Shown here: piece after piece, positions 37,379-48,856 of the stretch
How positions within the stretch are numbered: position 1 is the first letter of the stretch
Layout: every line of letters begins with the position of its first letter
Source: Oscarella lobularis
Lineage: Eukaryota; Porifera; Homoscleromorpha; Homosclerophorida; Oscarellidae
NCBI RefSeq assembly: GCF_947507565.1
Contig: NC_089177.1
Coordinates: 3,160,648-3,224,647, forward strand
DNA: 64,000 nucleotides
Direction: 5' to 3'
Program-made: the position numbers and the translations under genes
Notes under the pieces: generated by a model
Seen by the model: the letters and a program-made list of their open reading frames with translations, nothing else
Database searches by the model: none
Told to the model about the DNA's origin: nothing

Positions 37379-37654
37379 ATGACGGCTCAACGTGTACCAA
37401 AAGAGGATGATCGACTCGTTTTTCTAACTGAGGCCAATATCGAACCACTTCGCCGACTAGAATATCGGCCTAGAGAAAAAGCTGTAGCCTCTCCGCGAAG
37501 CCCTGTGCTTTTTTATTCGTACAAATGTCTCCTGATCTTGTACGGAAAGTCCCGGCGCGTTTGGTTTGGGTTGAATACGTGGCAGAAGAATCTCGAGCAA
37601 GCTTGCGAACGTCTTCGGTGCCGACCGGACCGTTTTCTGGCGAGGAAAAGATGA
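37379..37654 (+). CDS. Small unrecognised ORF downstream of the minisatellite
   Basis: A 91-residue ORF from ATG to TGA, with a basic C-terminus ending in RFLARKR. No domain is recognised, and a coding role is unproven. It ends about 200 bp before the 3' end of the convergent PIGV gene, so part of it could be untranslated sequence. Confidence 0.15.
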   Translation: MTAQRVPKEDDRLVFLTEANIEPLRRLEYRPREKAVASPRSPVLFYSYKCLLILYGKSRRVWFGLNTWQKNLEQACERLRCRPDRFLARKR

Positions 37655-37856
37655 GACGTCGCGAAAGGAGACAATTCTAGTACATTTATCGGCGATAGTG
37701 GACGAGACTCTTCTTCTTCCGTAGACGTATTAACTAAAGACAAACGGAATGAGTCTCTATAGTGCTGAATCGGGCATTCTTTACCGTCCATCGGTCAAAC
37801 GGGTACGGGACCTTGGAGCCGTTGCTAGGGACACTCTGTCAGAGTGTATTCTACGT

Positions 37857-39195
37857 CTACGTCCAGGGATAAAACGTGCAATGCATTAAAATTCCAAGAA
37901 CGCAGTATGTTACAAAGTAAATACTCACGACTTTGCTACTCTTTCCTTCACCCAGACTGTTGGGCTGCATCAAGTACGATGCATACCAGTAAATTGCCGG
38001 CGAGGCAGAAAAGCAAAATCTAGTCAAAACCTGTACAAAGAAAGTTAACTGAATTTCTTCAAGTCATAGTAGCTATCTGTAAAACCTGAATATGCATTGA
38101 TGTTGCTCCAAATATGGCAATGAAAGCCAGATGAGCGACATAGGGAAATGCATAAGAGCTCCAAAGTCCTTTTTGGTTTTCCGATTTCCATCTTGCAAAA
38201 AATTGTCCGACATAGCCGACAGCAAGAAGAAAAACCGGCAAAGCCAGCAAAAAATTCGGAATCTGCTTCACTTCAAAATACCTCAAAAACCCAATATTCC
38301 AATAATGCTGCTGAATAAACGAATAGGACAAAGGAAGTCTCCACGAGCACCAAGGCCTCGCATCATCACTAGCACACAAAACGTAATAGCCGTAGGCTTG
38401 ATAAGCCAGAAAAGGAAGGACAGATAATCCGCACAGAAGAAAAACTTTGAGACCTCGCTTCAAGAGGTCCTGTCGACTCGACCCTTTTAATATGCAGTAG
38501 GCCAAGATGCCGGCATTGAGTATCCCATTCGATCGCAGGGCGCACGTCAGCGCGACGGCTACGGTGGCAAATCCGTACAACTCTCGTCTCATCAGCCACA
38601 TGGCCAAGAAAGAAAAAGCGACGAACGGAGCTTCGGTGTACATAACGCACATGAAAACCGACGCAGGATTGAAACAGAACAACAGCGCGGCCCGATAGGC
38701 GTCCGAGCGCGAACCGAGCGCGTCGACGCCGAGCAAATAGAGAAAGGAAGCGGCCAACGGAAAAAAGACGAAACTAAGTCCCACGGACGTCAAGAGAACG
38801 ATCTCTCGATTCGATATCGATCCGATTAATCGGATTGGTCGCAGAACGGTTTGCGATACGAAGCGCGTCGCTTTGGGGAGAAGAGGAAAGAAGGCCATCG
38901 ATTGTTCGTACTGATAACCGTCGTCGGCGATCGTCGCAAAATATTCGGCGTCCCATTTGACGCCGAAGCGTAGGAACGAAAGCGTCGACGTCGGGCAGTG
39001 GCCGTCGCTCGGTCGTCGCGTCGACGTACACGCTGATGTGTCGTAGTCCGGCAAGAGCGTCGTTAGAAGCTGTTAGGACCCCTATTGGTTGCGTTTCGTG
39101 GAAGCTGAAGGACTTACCTGCAAAACTAAGAATGCCAGGCGGCATTGGCATGCGAATTTAGCGACGGAAACGCACGTTTTCCAGTCGTTCACCAT
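37857..39195 (-). CDS. PIGV: GPI mannosyltransferase 2
   Basis: PIG-V is an ER multi-pass membrane enzyme that adds the second mannose of the GPI anchor precursor. Exon 1 (ATG at 39193-39195, MVNDWKTCVSVAKFACQC...) splices over a 51-bp intron to LLTTLLPDYD. The main exon contains the luminal catalytic motif WDAEYFATIADDGYQYE, followed by AFFPLLP, ALLFCFNPASVF, ALRSNGIL, and CSWRLPLSYSFIQQHYWNIG. It ends MHIQ at a splice site near 38090. The last exon reads VLTRFCFSASPAIYWYAS and ends CTFYPWT with TAG at 37857-37859, closely matching the vertebrate C-terminus FLPWT. Many hydrophobic segments support the multi-pass topology. Confidence 0.93.
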
Positions 39196-39245
39196 TCCAA
39201 CGTCCCGTAGGATGGATGCGTGATACTTATTGATTGATTATTGAT

Positions 39246-42200
39246 CTACTGAACGCAACAGTTTACAACTGATTCAGAATCTACTCTGACGGTTCCTTGA
39301 AGAACTTGATTTGCGACGGCACGAGCGAGATAGCTCGTCGTTCCCCCTCTTTCATACGGCGGAACGTTGTAGAAGTGAGTCAAAACTTTGGTCTAAAGAA
39401 AAACATAAATTTATCACAACGTTTAATTAAGAAATCTCAAGTGTTACCTTAGAAAGACCTTTGTAATGAGAATTGTCATTTGCATATAGAGTTAGTGCTT
39501 CGCCAATCAGCTTGTACGTAGTCAAAGTGAGTAATAGATAAGAAATACATTTTCCTTACTTCATCCAAGTCAATAGCGGCTCGAAATTCAACTTCGGCGT
39601 TTCTTTGAAGTACGGTGTAAATTACGATGAGAAGCTGCAACCAAATTTTAATTTTGCAAAAAAAACGACCAGCTACCTTCCTCAAAGTCCCACCTCCACA
39701 ACGATCTGCCTGTATTCAGGAAAACTGATGTCCTGCAAGGTTTCTTCGACTTTGAGCGAAAACGTCATGTCATGACTGGACATATCGTCGATGAGAGGGT
39801 ACTAAAAAAAGTGCTGTCTTTTGTGCTCTCTTAATTAAAAAATCAAAATTCACGCTGACCTGCTCCAAGGTGTTTCCAAACACTTTGATGCGAGGCGTCT
39901 TCTCCAAAATAGCGTACACTAATAGATAAATGCCTATAAAAGTTCTCTGCAGGAAAAAAGACGGAGGTACCTTTGGGATAAAAATCTAAAGGAACCTTGT
40001 TTAGCGAACCACTCAATTGACGTCTTTTGAGCCAGCTCCTAGCGGAGGAAGACTTCAGAGGCTAAACGGCACAAGCTGTAAAGGAAGCACCTTCCGTCCA
40101 ATTTGTCCAATGACATGAGAACTTCGATGAGTAGAGTTTTGATCTCGTTCGGCGAAAAAGTAGAGATGTTCTATAACAAAATGTCGAATTCCCCCTCTAC
40201 ACTGTCAATTCTGTACCTCTTCACAATTTCGCTCCACAAGAATATTTCTCATTGCTTCGAGTATCCATCTGAGCAGAAGTGACGTTCAACGGACAAAGGA
40301 AGGTCGCTTGCGACAATTCTCACCCCACTCGCAGGCGAAGCATTCCCTCGAACGCGCGCGGCTGAGCCGATATGATGCTGGCCAGAAAAATGAGCATCTC
40401 CTGCTGCATGACAGCCTCATAAACGCTATGCGGAAGAACGGTCTTGTACAGAATATCCTACAGAAACAAAAAAATATCAAGTTAATTAGAGAGAAAACCC
40501 CGACGCTTTGCCTTGATCATAAAAGGTCCGAGTGGCTCCGAAATCACATGCTCTCTCTGACCAAATACGCCCAGAGTGACCTTAGCCCCCAAAGAAAGAG
40601 AGTTGTTCCACAGAGATGTTTCCTCCTTTCTGTCTCACCTGTTTTCCGCTCACTAGCATGGTGGATATTGATGGTGCAATGCTGTCGACTAGCTTCTCTA
40701 AGAGACTTGCAGCAAGTCTTACTACGCGCCTACAAACGAAATGAAAGCACTGCACAACTGTCTGGTTCTCAACTACCATCGCTTTGCGTCGCCTGCTTCC
40801 TGGTAAAGAGACTCCAAAAGATCTCCAAGTGAGCCTAGTCAAAAAGAACGTCCACAAAGTGAAGAAGATTTATGCACGCGTGTTCAATGTACCCAAATCC
40901 GTACGGTAGTGAAGCCCGTGTCGGGAGTAGAGCGTCTGCAAAAGTAGTAGTCTTTGATCAAGGCTAGCACCTTTCTAAAGTAAACGAGATATAAAAAAAC
41001 GCACTAAAGCTTGCGTACTGTACATCCAAGCTGCTGACGATTTCGTGGTCTGGCCAATTCTTGACGTCCTACGGTAGGAAAGACAAACTTTGCATGCACA
41101 CACAGAATCGTCTAGTCTCCATGCGTACTTCTTCTCTAAATTCAGCTGTGCTGAGCTTGTGGCTCAACTTCTCCTTCGAATCTTGTTCCAAATACGTTGT
41201 CCCAGGCGCTGCCGAAAGGCTGCTACGACTTCTCGTTCGCAGCAGAGGCGGAGTCAAAACGTCTCGTCTCAAACTGAAAGGCGGAATCAACGTAGCGAAG
41301 ATCGATCGAAACAGTTGGGTACCTGTCAGCCAAATCGGGATCTCTCTCGACGAGAAAATCCAAGTGCTCGCAGCACGAAGTCGATAGCAATTGCTGAAGA
41401 CGTCCGAGTCTCACTCTCGCACCACTGCACTCGCCTTTCTTGAACGCAGCGAGCAATTCCAGAGCATGTGAAAAATTAGCTCCTCTACACACACACAAAT
41501 AAATACAAATTAAAAGATAGTATGTATCCTTTGACCGACTTTATTGTGTTTTCTCTGAGAAGAAGAACGACTGTCGGTCGACCCTCCATATTCCAGTTTT
41601 CGTGTATAAAGCTGATCGTGTTCTAATTGCAAATCGTTTAGGGAGCCCTCCCCCGCGTCATACAAATCTCTCCTACTTGTATGTTGTGCAAGAGTAAGAG
41701 CATGTCGTGCGACATGTAAAAGTCGCTCTGATCGAGAATAATCGGATAAAATACAACCGTCTGCCCCAGAATTCGATACATCTAAACGTGATTTAATAAT
41801 AACTAAACAGATTTTTTTCATAAAGCGTGTTCCTATGCCTTGCTGCTTCCCAGTGGACCGATGGGTCTTTCCGGTCGGCCAGACAACCCCAGTTTGGAAT
41901 TGACTCCCAATTTGCAATACCACTTGAAAAAAAATCATACTAATTGTAAGTTCTTCATTGGTGAGACGTTACCTCTACTAAAGCGGAAGGAGAGTGAAGT
42001 TGAATGGGCTCGATTTGTTCAAGAGTCTGCGTGGCTATGCCGTACGTAGACAATGCAGTCTGAAGTCTAGCGCGCGAAATTAAGTTGATGTTGACTAATA
42101 CAAAACGTTTCCCTACTTTGAGCTCTCCGCAATCAAGGCTATCTGCACAATGACGTCACTTCGAGCAGTCTAGAAACAAACAAAGTGCATGTGAAAGAAA

Positions 42201-44181
42201 CATTGCTACGTAATTCATTTCACTTTCAGGTTTGAGTGCCGTTTGTTAGAATTCGTTCTAAAAAGCGGCGATATGCGCCTCTCAAGCGGGTCCAGTTCCC
42301 CGGGAGAGACGAGCTCTTCCTCTACGACGAAACGAAATCGATAAATTGACGCTTCGACGCGTCGCTTCTACTCTCACTCAGCAACGAGGCAATGATATAG
42401 AGAGCATTTCCCCACAGGAACAGAGTCGGCGATGGATCGGGCTCTCTCCTTTGACTGCCCGGATTCGCTCGCTCGTCCTGCGTACATTCCTCAGGCACGA
42501 AGTAAAATTTTGGCAAACAATATCCTACGAAAACGAACGCCATATAAGGTCTATTATAAAAATTGGGTGTTTTTACCATATGCATTGGAAACCATGAGAA
42601 ACTGGATTTTTCTCCAATATACTTCCATTGCAGGCTTATCTCCGTGAAAAAGAGCTAAAAGATCGTTGATTCTATTAGGACGATTCCTCTCTGTTTCTGA
42701 CCCTCAATAAATAAATAGACAAAAAGCAGGGGCCATTCACATTCGACTTTATCAAAGACTCGCAGCTCCGAAGGACAATAGAATCGTCGGCCTTTGCTCT
42801 CCAGTCCAGAATATTGACCGTCTTTAGGAAATCGCTTCAATCCGTATTTACCCTAATAATCGCAATAGACAAAGCGAGGGAACCAATTTGATTTGATAAC
42901 CTGCAGTTTGTCTAATATTCTCTCCTTTGTCTCTTTTCTCAGGGTTGGATTGTCAATGGCGAACGCTGGATAGCCAACTACAGCTAACAAAGCAGCGTCT
43001 GTTTCCTAAGCGAGAAAAAATAGTAACAATTACAGTGAAAATACAATATAGACTTTAGAGCTCGATTCCCGAGGGAGAAGACTGCCAAGAATTGTCCTAT
43101 TTCGATTGTGTGCGTCAGGATCAACGTACACTGTGGAAGAAAGACTTCCCTGCGATCCACAAGGAATGACATAGATGAGTAGTCTTTATCTATTTTTTAT
43201 TATTACCTGTGAGCCAAACAAGTCCAATCCGTTGATTATCTCCAAGGCACCTTTTGCCAATCCAATTGAACTAGAATACAGTACTAAGTGACTTCGCCTA
43301 AAAAATCAAAGTGTGCATACCTTCCATTCAGTTCTCTCGTGTTGTTATTGTCCTTGCTGCCTCTCTCCCACATTCCATAGTCAGGAGTTCGATACGCCCT
43401 CTCAATGTAGTAGACGAGATTCTGTATGAAATTCACTTCATCCATGGTATAGATAATCTAAAAAGAAGTCTGAACACGTTGGATTGACAATTCGACAGCG
43501 GCCTACTTGCAGCCCGGACGTTATCATCTGAGACAAGAAAATCAAATAGAGAGAAGTGGCATCGATCTAAAAGATCAAGGACAAGATAATCCTGTGGCCT
43601 CAATATTCAGAATCCTGTTCAAGAACCTGCAAGTGACCATAATCACTGTCCTCGTCCGCATCTCCAGTCAAATGATGAAAACGACAATGCAACGCGTCTT
43701 TGTGCGACTGCATTCGCTTGAACCGTTCGAGCTATCGGCGCGAAAAAAATTTATAATGAATGTTTTTTTCTTTCGCGCGTCCACGAACTTTTTCCGACTG
43801 TCTCATATAGCAGAATAGAATGCCTCTCATGCATTTGACGGCGCTCTGCTCCAATTCGTACGTTCGTCCGCGATCGTCGTCGATTCGCCTGCGAATAACT
43901 TCGTATTTTCGCGTCGTTTCGACCTTCCTTTGCACCTGTACGCCAGCGAAAGAGCCCAAACAGCGGCGGCGCAGTAGACGTTCTCGCGAACCCAAGCGAA
44001 TTCGGACGGAAGCGAGGGGAAAAGGCCGAGCGTGCTGCTCTGACGCGAAAGGAGCTGATTTCGCACTAATTGAGGCGATCAAAATAAACGAAGTATTGAT
44101 TCAAAGCGATTTCGTACCGATGTGATAATGAAAATCGATTCGCTCGAGCCGATCGGACGCAAATCCGGTAGCCGACGCCAT
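39246..44181 (-). CDS. PHKB: Phosphorylase b kinase regulatory subunit beta
   Basis: PHKB is a regulatory subunit of the hexadecameric kinase that activates glycogen phosphorylase. The ATG at 44179-44181 opens [19 protein letters not shown]. Then come [19 protein letters not shown] with [19 protein letters not shown], a 48-bp intron, and [18 protein letters not shown] with [12 protein letters not shown]. Later blocks are [20 protein letters not shown] and [15 protein letters not shown] (near 43430-43330), [18 protein letters not shown] (near 42840) and [20 protein letters not shown] (near 42470). The C-terminus has [40 protein letters not shown] and a final NCCVQ. The glucoamylase-like N-terminal half and the CaaX box CCVQ fit the beta subunit. 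About 20 short introns interrupt it, and the internal joins are approximate. Confidence 0.92.
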
Positions 44182-44259
44182 GTCCTATGTCCTCTATGTC
44201 CTGTAGGAACAAGAACGCGCTCTAAGTCCCCACCAAATTTGGGCAAGGCTCTTCAATCG
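44182..44259. promoter_or_regulatory. 78-bp divergent start interval, PHKB/GCSH
   Basis: Start codons of the minus-strand PHKB (44181) and plus-strand GCSH (44260) are separated by only 78 bp, which implies a shared bidirectional promoter. No TATA box is obvious. Confidence 0.55.
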
Positions 44260-44992
44260 ATGGCACTCGCGTCGAGAATAGGAAGCAAGGGCTTGAAATT
44301 CGTCTGTGGACTCGTTGCGCTTCGACGGAGCGTCGCGACGACGCGATTCGGATTTCTCACGACACGCTCGCTGAGCACAGGTGCGGGGTGCTCTTGCAGT
44401 GCGCGGAAGAGACGCTTCTAGGGTCGTTTACCGTCGAAAGAATCGATGCGCTATACCGAAGACCACGAGTGGATTCGCTACAAGGATGGCATTGGCACAG
44501 TGGGGATCACTGACCACGCCCAAGTGCGAAGCAGGCCTTTTCTTTAGTTTGTCGCCAATTCCCCTGATCTTTACAGAAAGAACTTGGAGATATTGTGTAT
44601 TGCGAACTTTATGAAGCAGGAAGTCAACTGTCTAAAAAAGGTTACTTACGTAATCTGGTATTTAATTAAATAACGTGACGCCTTTACCTGTAGACGAATT
44701 CGGTTTGGTTGAGAGCGTCAAGTCTTCGAATTCTCTTTACACGCCTCTCGGCGGCGAACTAGTCGAAGCCAATAAGGCAGTGGTATCAGACAAAGGTGGA
44801 GATCCTTCCATCATCAACAAGTCTCCATATAAGGAAGGTGGGCGGTTTTCGCGGAAGTGAGGGATGGAACAACGTTTTCTGATTATTCCAGGATGGTTGA
44901 TCAAAATCAAAGTCACGGACCCGGGCGAGCTCGATGAGCTGATGAACGAAAAGGAATATGACAAATATGTTGGAGATGACAAAGAAGATTAG
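44260..44992 (+). CDS. GCSH: Glycine cleavage system H protein, mitochondrial
   Basis: The lipoyl carrier of the glycine cleavage system shuttles the aminomethyl group among the P, T and L proteins. Exon 1 encodes an Arg/Ser-rich presequence ([19 protein letters not shown]...LTTRSLST). After a short intron the mature part gives [20 protein letters not shown]. Next comes [17 protein letters not shown]. The lipoylation exon has [18 protein letters not shown], with the Lys that carries lipoate, and the end reads [18 protein letters not shown] and then a stop at 44990-44992. Four short introns are inferred. The full domain is present, so the protein should be functional. Confidence 0.93.
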
Positions 44993-45275
44993 CTTAGATT
45001 TTTTTTGTTTTGAGAGCAGTCCTTCTGCTTATCCTCACTGTGGGAAATCAAGCAATCGAATACAGCCGCAGGCTGCCTTGTCAGATCATATGGTCAGATA
45101 AACCCTCGCGGCCGTTGTAGTGTACAAGAGATCGAAGAGACGGGCAAAACTCGATACGCGCGTTATATTCGGACGACGATCGTTTCCTGGATTCTCGTTC
45201 ATTTTCCTGAACGCAAACATCCGGGTTAGAAGGGTTGAGAACAATCAGACAATCGGACGAACGGACGAACGGCCC

Positions 45276-46655
45276 ATGGCCTCCTCCGATAGACCTTGTG
45301 ACCCCAATGATGCGTTTTGCGTTCTTGGTTTCGAGCGTATGAACTCATGTAGCAACGCCTCGGCCGATCGCCGTTTCGTCGACGACGTCTGGGCGAAATT
45401 GACAATCGGGGCGACGATCGTTTTCATCGCCCAGTTCGTCATTTGTCTTCTCCTCTTCATATTCTTCGTCAAAACGCGCGAACTACGCGAGGATCTCACG
45501 GCGCGCTTCGTCCTCAATCTAATCGCGATCGAATTATGGCAAACCCTGTCGCTCAGTTGGGAGCTCTCGCTCTGGACGCCGCTCACGAACAGTTCGAAGT
45601 GGGGATGGTGCAAGGCGGGACACGCGCTCTGGCTCGGCGCTTTCACCGCCGAGCCGTGGGCATCGATGCTTCTCTGCGCCGATCTACTCGATAAATTGAC
45701 TCGACCCCTAAATCGACTCGTTACGCGTCGATCGGCGAAATTTCTCATTGCCCTTTCGTGGATCGTCCCGCTGGTCTTCGTTGTAATTCCTGCCGCCGGT
45801 GACGAGAACGCGACGCTACACTTTACGCTCAATCGATCGCTCTGGTGCGTCGGATGTCGACATCTTATCCAACTGGACCATTTCAACGCGTCGGGAACGA
45901 TGCGCATCTATTACGAGATTCACTATACCGTCGGCGTTTTTCTACCGACTTTGCTCTCCTTCTTCTTCTACGTCGGCATCTTTCGCATCGCCTATCGCGA
46001 GGGAAAAAAGGCCCTTCGACGCAGCACGATCGCGCGCAACTATCGATATCGCGCGGCGCGCACCGATTCGCAGAGGAGGAGAGAAACGCGCGACGGTGGG
46101 GAGGCGAACGGACGTTCAACGACGATCGCGCAAGGAGGAGAAGGAGAAGGAGGCAGCAATGACGACGGCAGACGTTCGATGGCGACGACGCTCGATTCGA
46201 GAACGACGCTCGATTCGAGAACGTCAGCGACACTCAGCGATCGCGATCGTACGATCGCGAGAACGCCGTCGAGAAATCGCGGCCGATTCCGATTTTTTGC
46301 GCGCAAGTGGTGCCGATTCGAGTTCCTGAAGATTCGCGGCTTCAAAACGCTCATGACTATACTCGTCTCGGATATTTTCCTGCGCGCGCCTCTCCTCCTC
46401 TACGTCATGGTCGTTCAGCACATCGGAATCAGACACTATAAGCTAGAGATCTCCTTTACGTTATACTGCATCGGATTGTTCGACGGCTTCGCGAATATTC
46501 TTCTCCTCGCTAATTGGGTTCGAATGGCACGACGCAACGCCGTGCGTCGACGACGTACGGTCATTGGCATGGATATGGAGGCAAGTGGACGACGTCGAAA
46601 ACGGCGTAGCATTAGTCCTCCAACCACGGTGACATCTAGCGTTTTTGTAGAATAG
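45276..46655 (+). CDS. Seven-transmembrane receptor (GPCR-like), single exon
   Basis: Reads 459 residues from an ATG at 45276 (MASSDRPCDPN). The frame stays open upstream, but only from a GTG, so this ATG is the first. A short N-terminus has an N-glycosylation-type CSNAS. Seven hydrophobic segments follow: TM1 GATIVFIAQFVICLLLFIFF, a TM2 region LTARFVLNLIAIELW, TM3 SMLLCADLLDKL, TM4 FLIALSWIVPLVFVVIP, TM5 VFLPTLLSFFFYVGIF, TM6 LRAPLLLYVMVV and TM7 IGLFDGFANILLLANW. Loop 3 is long, Arg-rich and low in complexity (about 46040-46290). DRY and NPxxY are degenerate. I cannot place it in a ligand class. Single-exon structure is common for GPCRs. Confidence 0.7.
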   Translation: MASSDRPCDPNDAFCVLGFERMNSCSNASADRRFVDDVWAKLTIGATIVFIAQFVICLLLFIFFVKTRELREDLTARFVLNLIAIELWQTLSLSWELSLWTPLTNSSKWGWCKAGHALWLGAFTAEPWASMLLCADLLDKLTRPLNRLVTRRSAKFLIALSWIVPLVFVVIPAAGDENATLHFTLNRSLWCVGCRHLIQLDHFNASGTMRIYYEIHYTVGVFLPTLLSFFFYVGIFRIAYREGKKALRRSTIARNYRYRAARTDSQRRRETRDGGEANGRSTTIAQGGEGEGGSNDDGRRSMATTLDSRTTLDSRTSATLSDRDRTIARTPSRNRGRFRFFARKWCRFEFLKIRGFKTLMTILVSDIFLRAPLLLYVMVVQHIGIRHYKLEISFTLYCIGLFDGFANILLLANWVRMARRNAVRRRRTVIGMDMEASGRRRKRRSISPPTTVTSSVFVE

Positions 46656-46999
46656 AAACGATTCGTGAGAGTCGCTGTAGAGACACACGAGCACTACTTC
46701 GTGCAGAGAGGGAGTGTCTGCAACAATTTGTATGTGAAGATGAAGAGTTTTAGCCGAGAACCTGTTGTGTACGTGTTCGTCCACTTCGCTGTCATTGCTC
46801 TAACATCATGTCTTTGGTAGGTTGCTCCGGGCGCCGCCGTTAGGAGACGCCGTGGCTTTCTCAGGGAGGGGGGGGAGCGATCGACTGCACTTAGTTTCTA
46901 AGATCCTCGCTATTTTTTTCTAGTCTAAAGGATGGGATACAGGACTTCTTCTTCGTCTTTTGTACGAATCGTTTAGTTTTTCGCTTTGAAAACGTTTTC
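46656..46999. other. Convergent 3' intergenic region
   Basis: 344 bp between the 7TM receptor stop and the SARA-domain gene stop. A short G run lies near 46868-46877. No gene was seen; it probably holds two 3' UTRs. Confidence 0.5.
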
Positions 47000-48765
47000 C
47001 TAGTCTCTTATAACGCTAAACGTCAACTCGAAAGGAAACGCCGATCTAGCCTCAGGCATTGATACTCCTAAGAGAACGCCTTTCAGTTGCCGAACGCAAT
47101 CGTCCGGCAACGATTTCGGCTCCGATCCGTACGAATAGAGCCCGTGCTCGCAATGCGGTTCGACGACGACTCGCAAGCCTATCTTGTCTACGCCCTCGAA
47201 ATCCCGCCGACCGCAGTAGGATCCCAAAACGCTCGCCACGCGCGCGCCCAATTCCTTCGTCAACGACGCGAACGTCTCTCGCGATATACCGGACAATCGA
47301 ATCGCCTGCTCAGGCGCCAAAACGGTGACCTCATCTACGCGGATGCGACTACCGTCGCCCCCGGAAGCGTTTTCCTTTGCTCCCGCCCCCGCCGTCCCAC
47401 GATCGTCGTCGTCTTCCTCCGACGGCACCATGAATCGATTCATTCCCGTTCGACCGTCGACGACGCTAATCCACTCGTCCGGCGACAAGTTGAGCGATCG
47501 TTTCACCCACTTGATTTCGAAGTCGAGCAACGGCGAACCGTCGTTGTGCAGACGCCAGTCGCGACGATCGTTCACCGCGTTCCACAGCGATTCGAAATGT
47601 TCGCTACTCATCACGACGACGACGCCGTCTTCGAAAAAATTTCCGCCCCACGGCACGCCGCCGCCGCCGCCGCCGCCCAAATCATCACGTGATAAAACAA
47701 TGACATAACTCACCCCTATCATGGCTGGATCGCCGCCAGAGCGTATAATGCATTGAGGATTTTCTGCACCCGGTTCGAAAACCAGGTGACCGTCGACGCA
47801 ATCGCTGATGCCCGTCACGAGGGGTAAAATCATTTGAGTTGACGTCATTGAGCCGAATGCTGTCACAATGTGCGCGTGCTCGGAATTGGGTATGGAGACG
47901 GTGACGAGCCGTTCGTCGACGGCATGGAGGGCAAATAGACCCGGAAATACGGGACCGTGTCCGAGAAGAGTGTTGTGAAAACCGTCGTAGGCTGGCGGTC
48001 GATCTCGCGAGCTCCACAATGGGAATGGATAGTGGCGGGTCATGTGACCGAGTTTGAGTAGAAGTCGATGGGTCTGTCGAGCCAACGCCCACGGCATTTC
48101 GCATTTTTTCACGAGAATCGCGAAGAGGTGAGGCGCTTTGGGAATGAGAAGGTTTTTCAGTTTGTGACTGGGTCGCGCGCGCGCGTAGACGAAGCCGCCG
48201 AGATCGGGACGACCGAGAAAGGGATCGCCGCCCATTTGCGTGTTGTCGCCTTCTCGTATAGTCAAACCGCGTCGCGCGTAATCCGGGATGAGCGCGAGAT
48301 AGCGAATCACGTGCACGGGAAGACTGTCCTCGCCGGGAAGAGCCCTCAAGAGAACGATGACTTCCGGGTGGCCAAATCGAAAAAGGCCTTTCGTGACGAA
48401 TTGCCAACAGGGCATGACTTCGCCGACCGTTTCGCCGATTTCGTACGCCAATTTGCAGACGAAAACCGATATCCTGTCGCCTATGTCGATGACGGCACAA
48501 GCTGAATAGATATCCGGGGTCAAATCATGACGTCGTCGGAACTTTATGACTGAAAACGTTATTCCTTACCTTTATTCGCCGACGCGTCAGCTTCGGAAGG
48601 CGTCGCGTCGCTCCCACCAGGTAGCGATGCCGATGCTTGAGGTGCGGCGTGATGAGCGGGCCCGTGAGCCGCCGCCGCAGCGGCTCCGTAGTTCGGCTGA
48701 TCGGCGGGACCCGAAGCGATGCGTCGGTAGCTCGGTTTCATCGGCGTGCAGCATTGCAAGCCCAT
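47000..48765 (-). CDS. SARA/endofin C-terminal-domain protein lacking FYVE, with N-terminal acylation motif
   Basis: Two exons: 48765-48571 and 48501-47000. The large exon matches the C-terminal domain of SMAD anchor proteins ZFYVE9/ZFYVE16. Blocks are DLGGFVYARARPSHKLKNLL, PHLFAILVKKCEMPWALARQ, a TGISDCVDGHLVFEPG-type segment, VIVLSRDD, FEDGVVVVMSSEHFESL, VDKIGLRVVVEPHCEHGLYS and SMPEARSAFPFELTF. The first exon is short and Ala/Pro-rich, and it opens MGLQCC, a classic N-myristoylation (Gly2) plus palmitoylation (Cys5-Cys6) context. No FYVE zinc finger is present here or in the 92 bp up to the next gene's stop. In vertebrates the FYVE domain targets SARA to endosomes; here a lipid anchor might replace it (inference). 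Known role of the family: TGF-beta/BMP SMAD presentation. Confidence 0.82.
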
Positions 48766-48856
48766 GACGCAAACGAGAACGAGAGACTGTAGCGCACGCG
48801 GAAACAATCACGTGCTTTCTTCGCGGATAAAAATAACCAATGTATTAATTTCTACC

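Noticed and set aside
45120-45275. N-terminal extension of the 7TM receptor to 45120
   Set aside because: The frame begins with GTG, not ATG. The first ATG is at 45276 and the extra residues are basic with no signal peptide.
47685-48500. 271-codon Arg/Ser-rich ORF inside the SARA-domain gene
   Set aside because: An alternate frame of a well-supported coding exon with no domain of its own.
48766-48811. Upstream starts for the SARA-domain protein
   Set aside because: They would need TTG or GTG starts. The first ATG gives MGLQCC.
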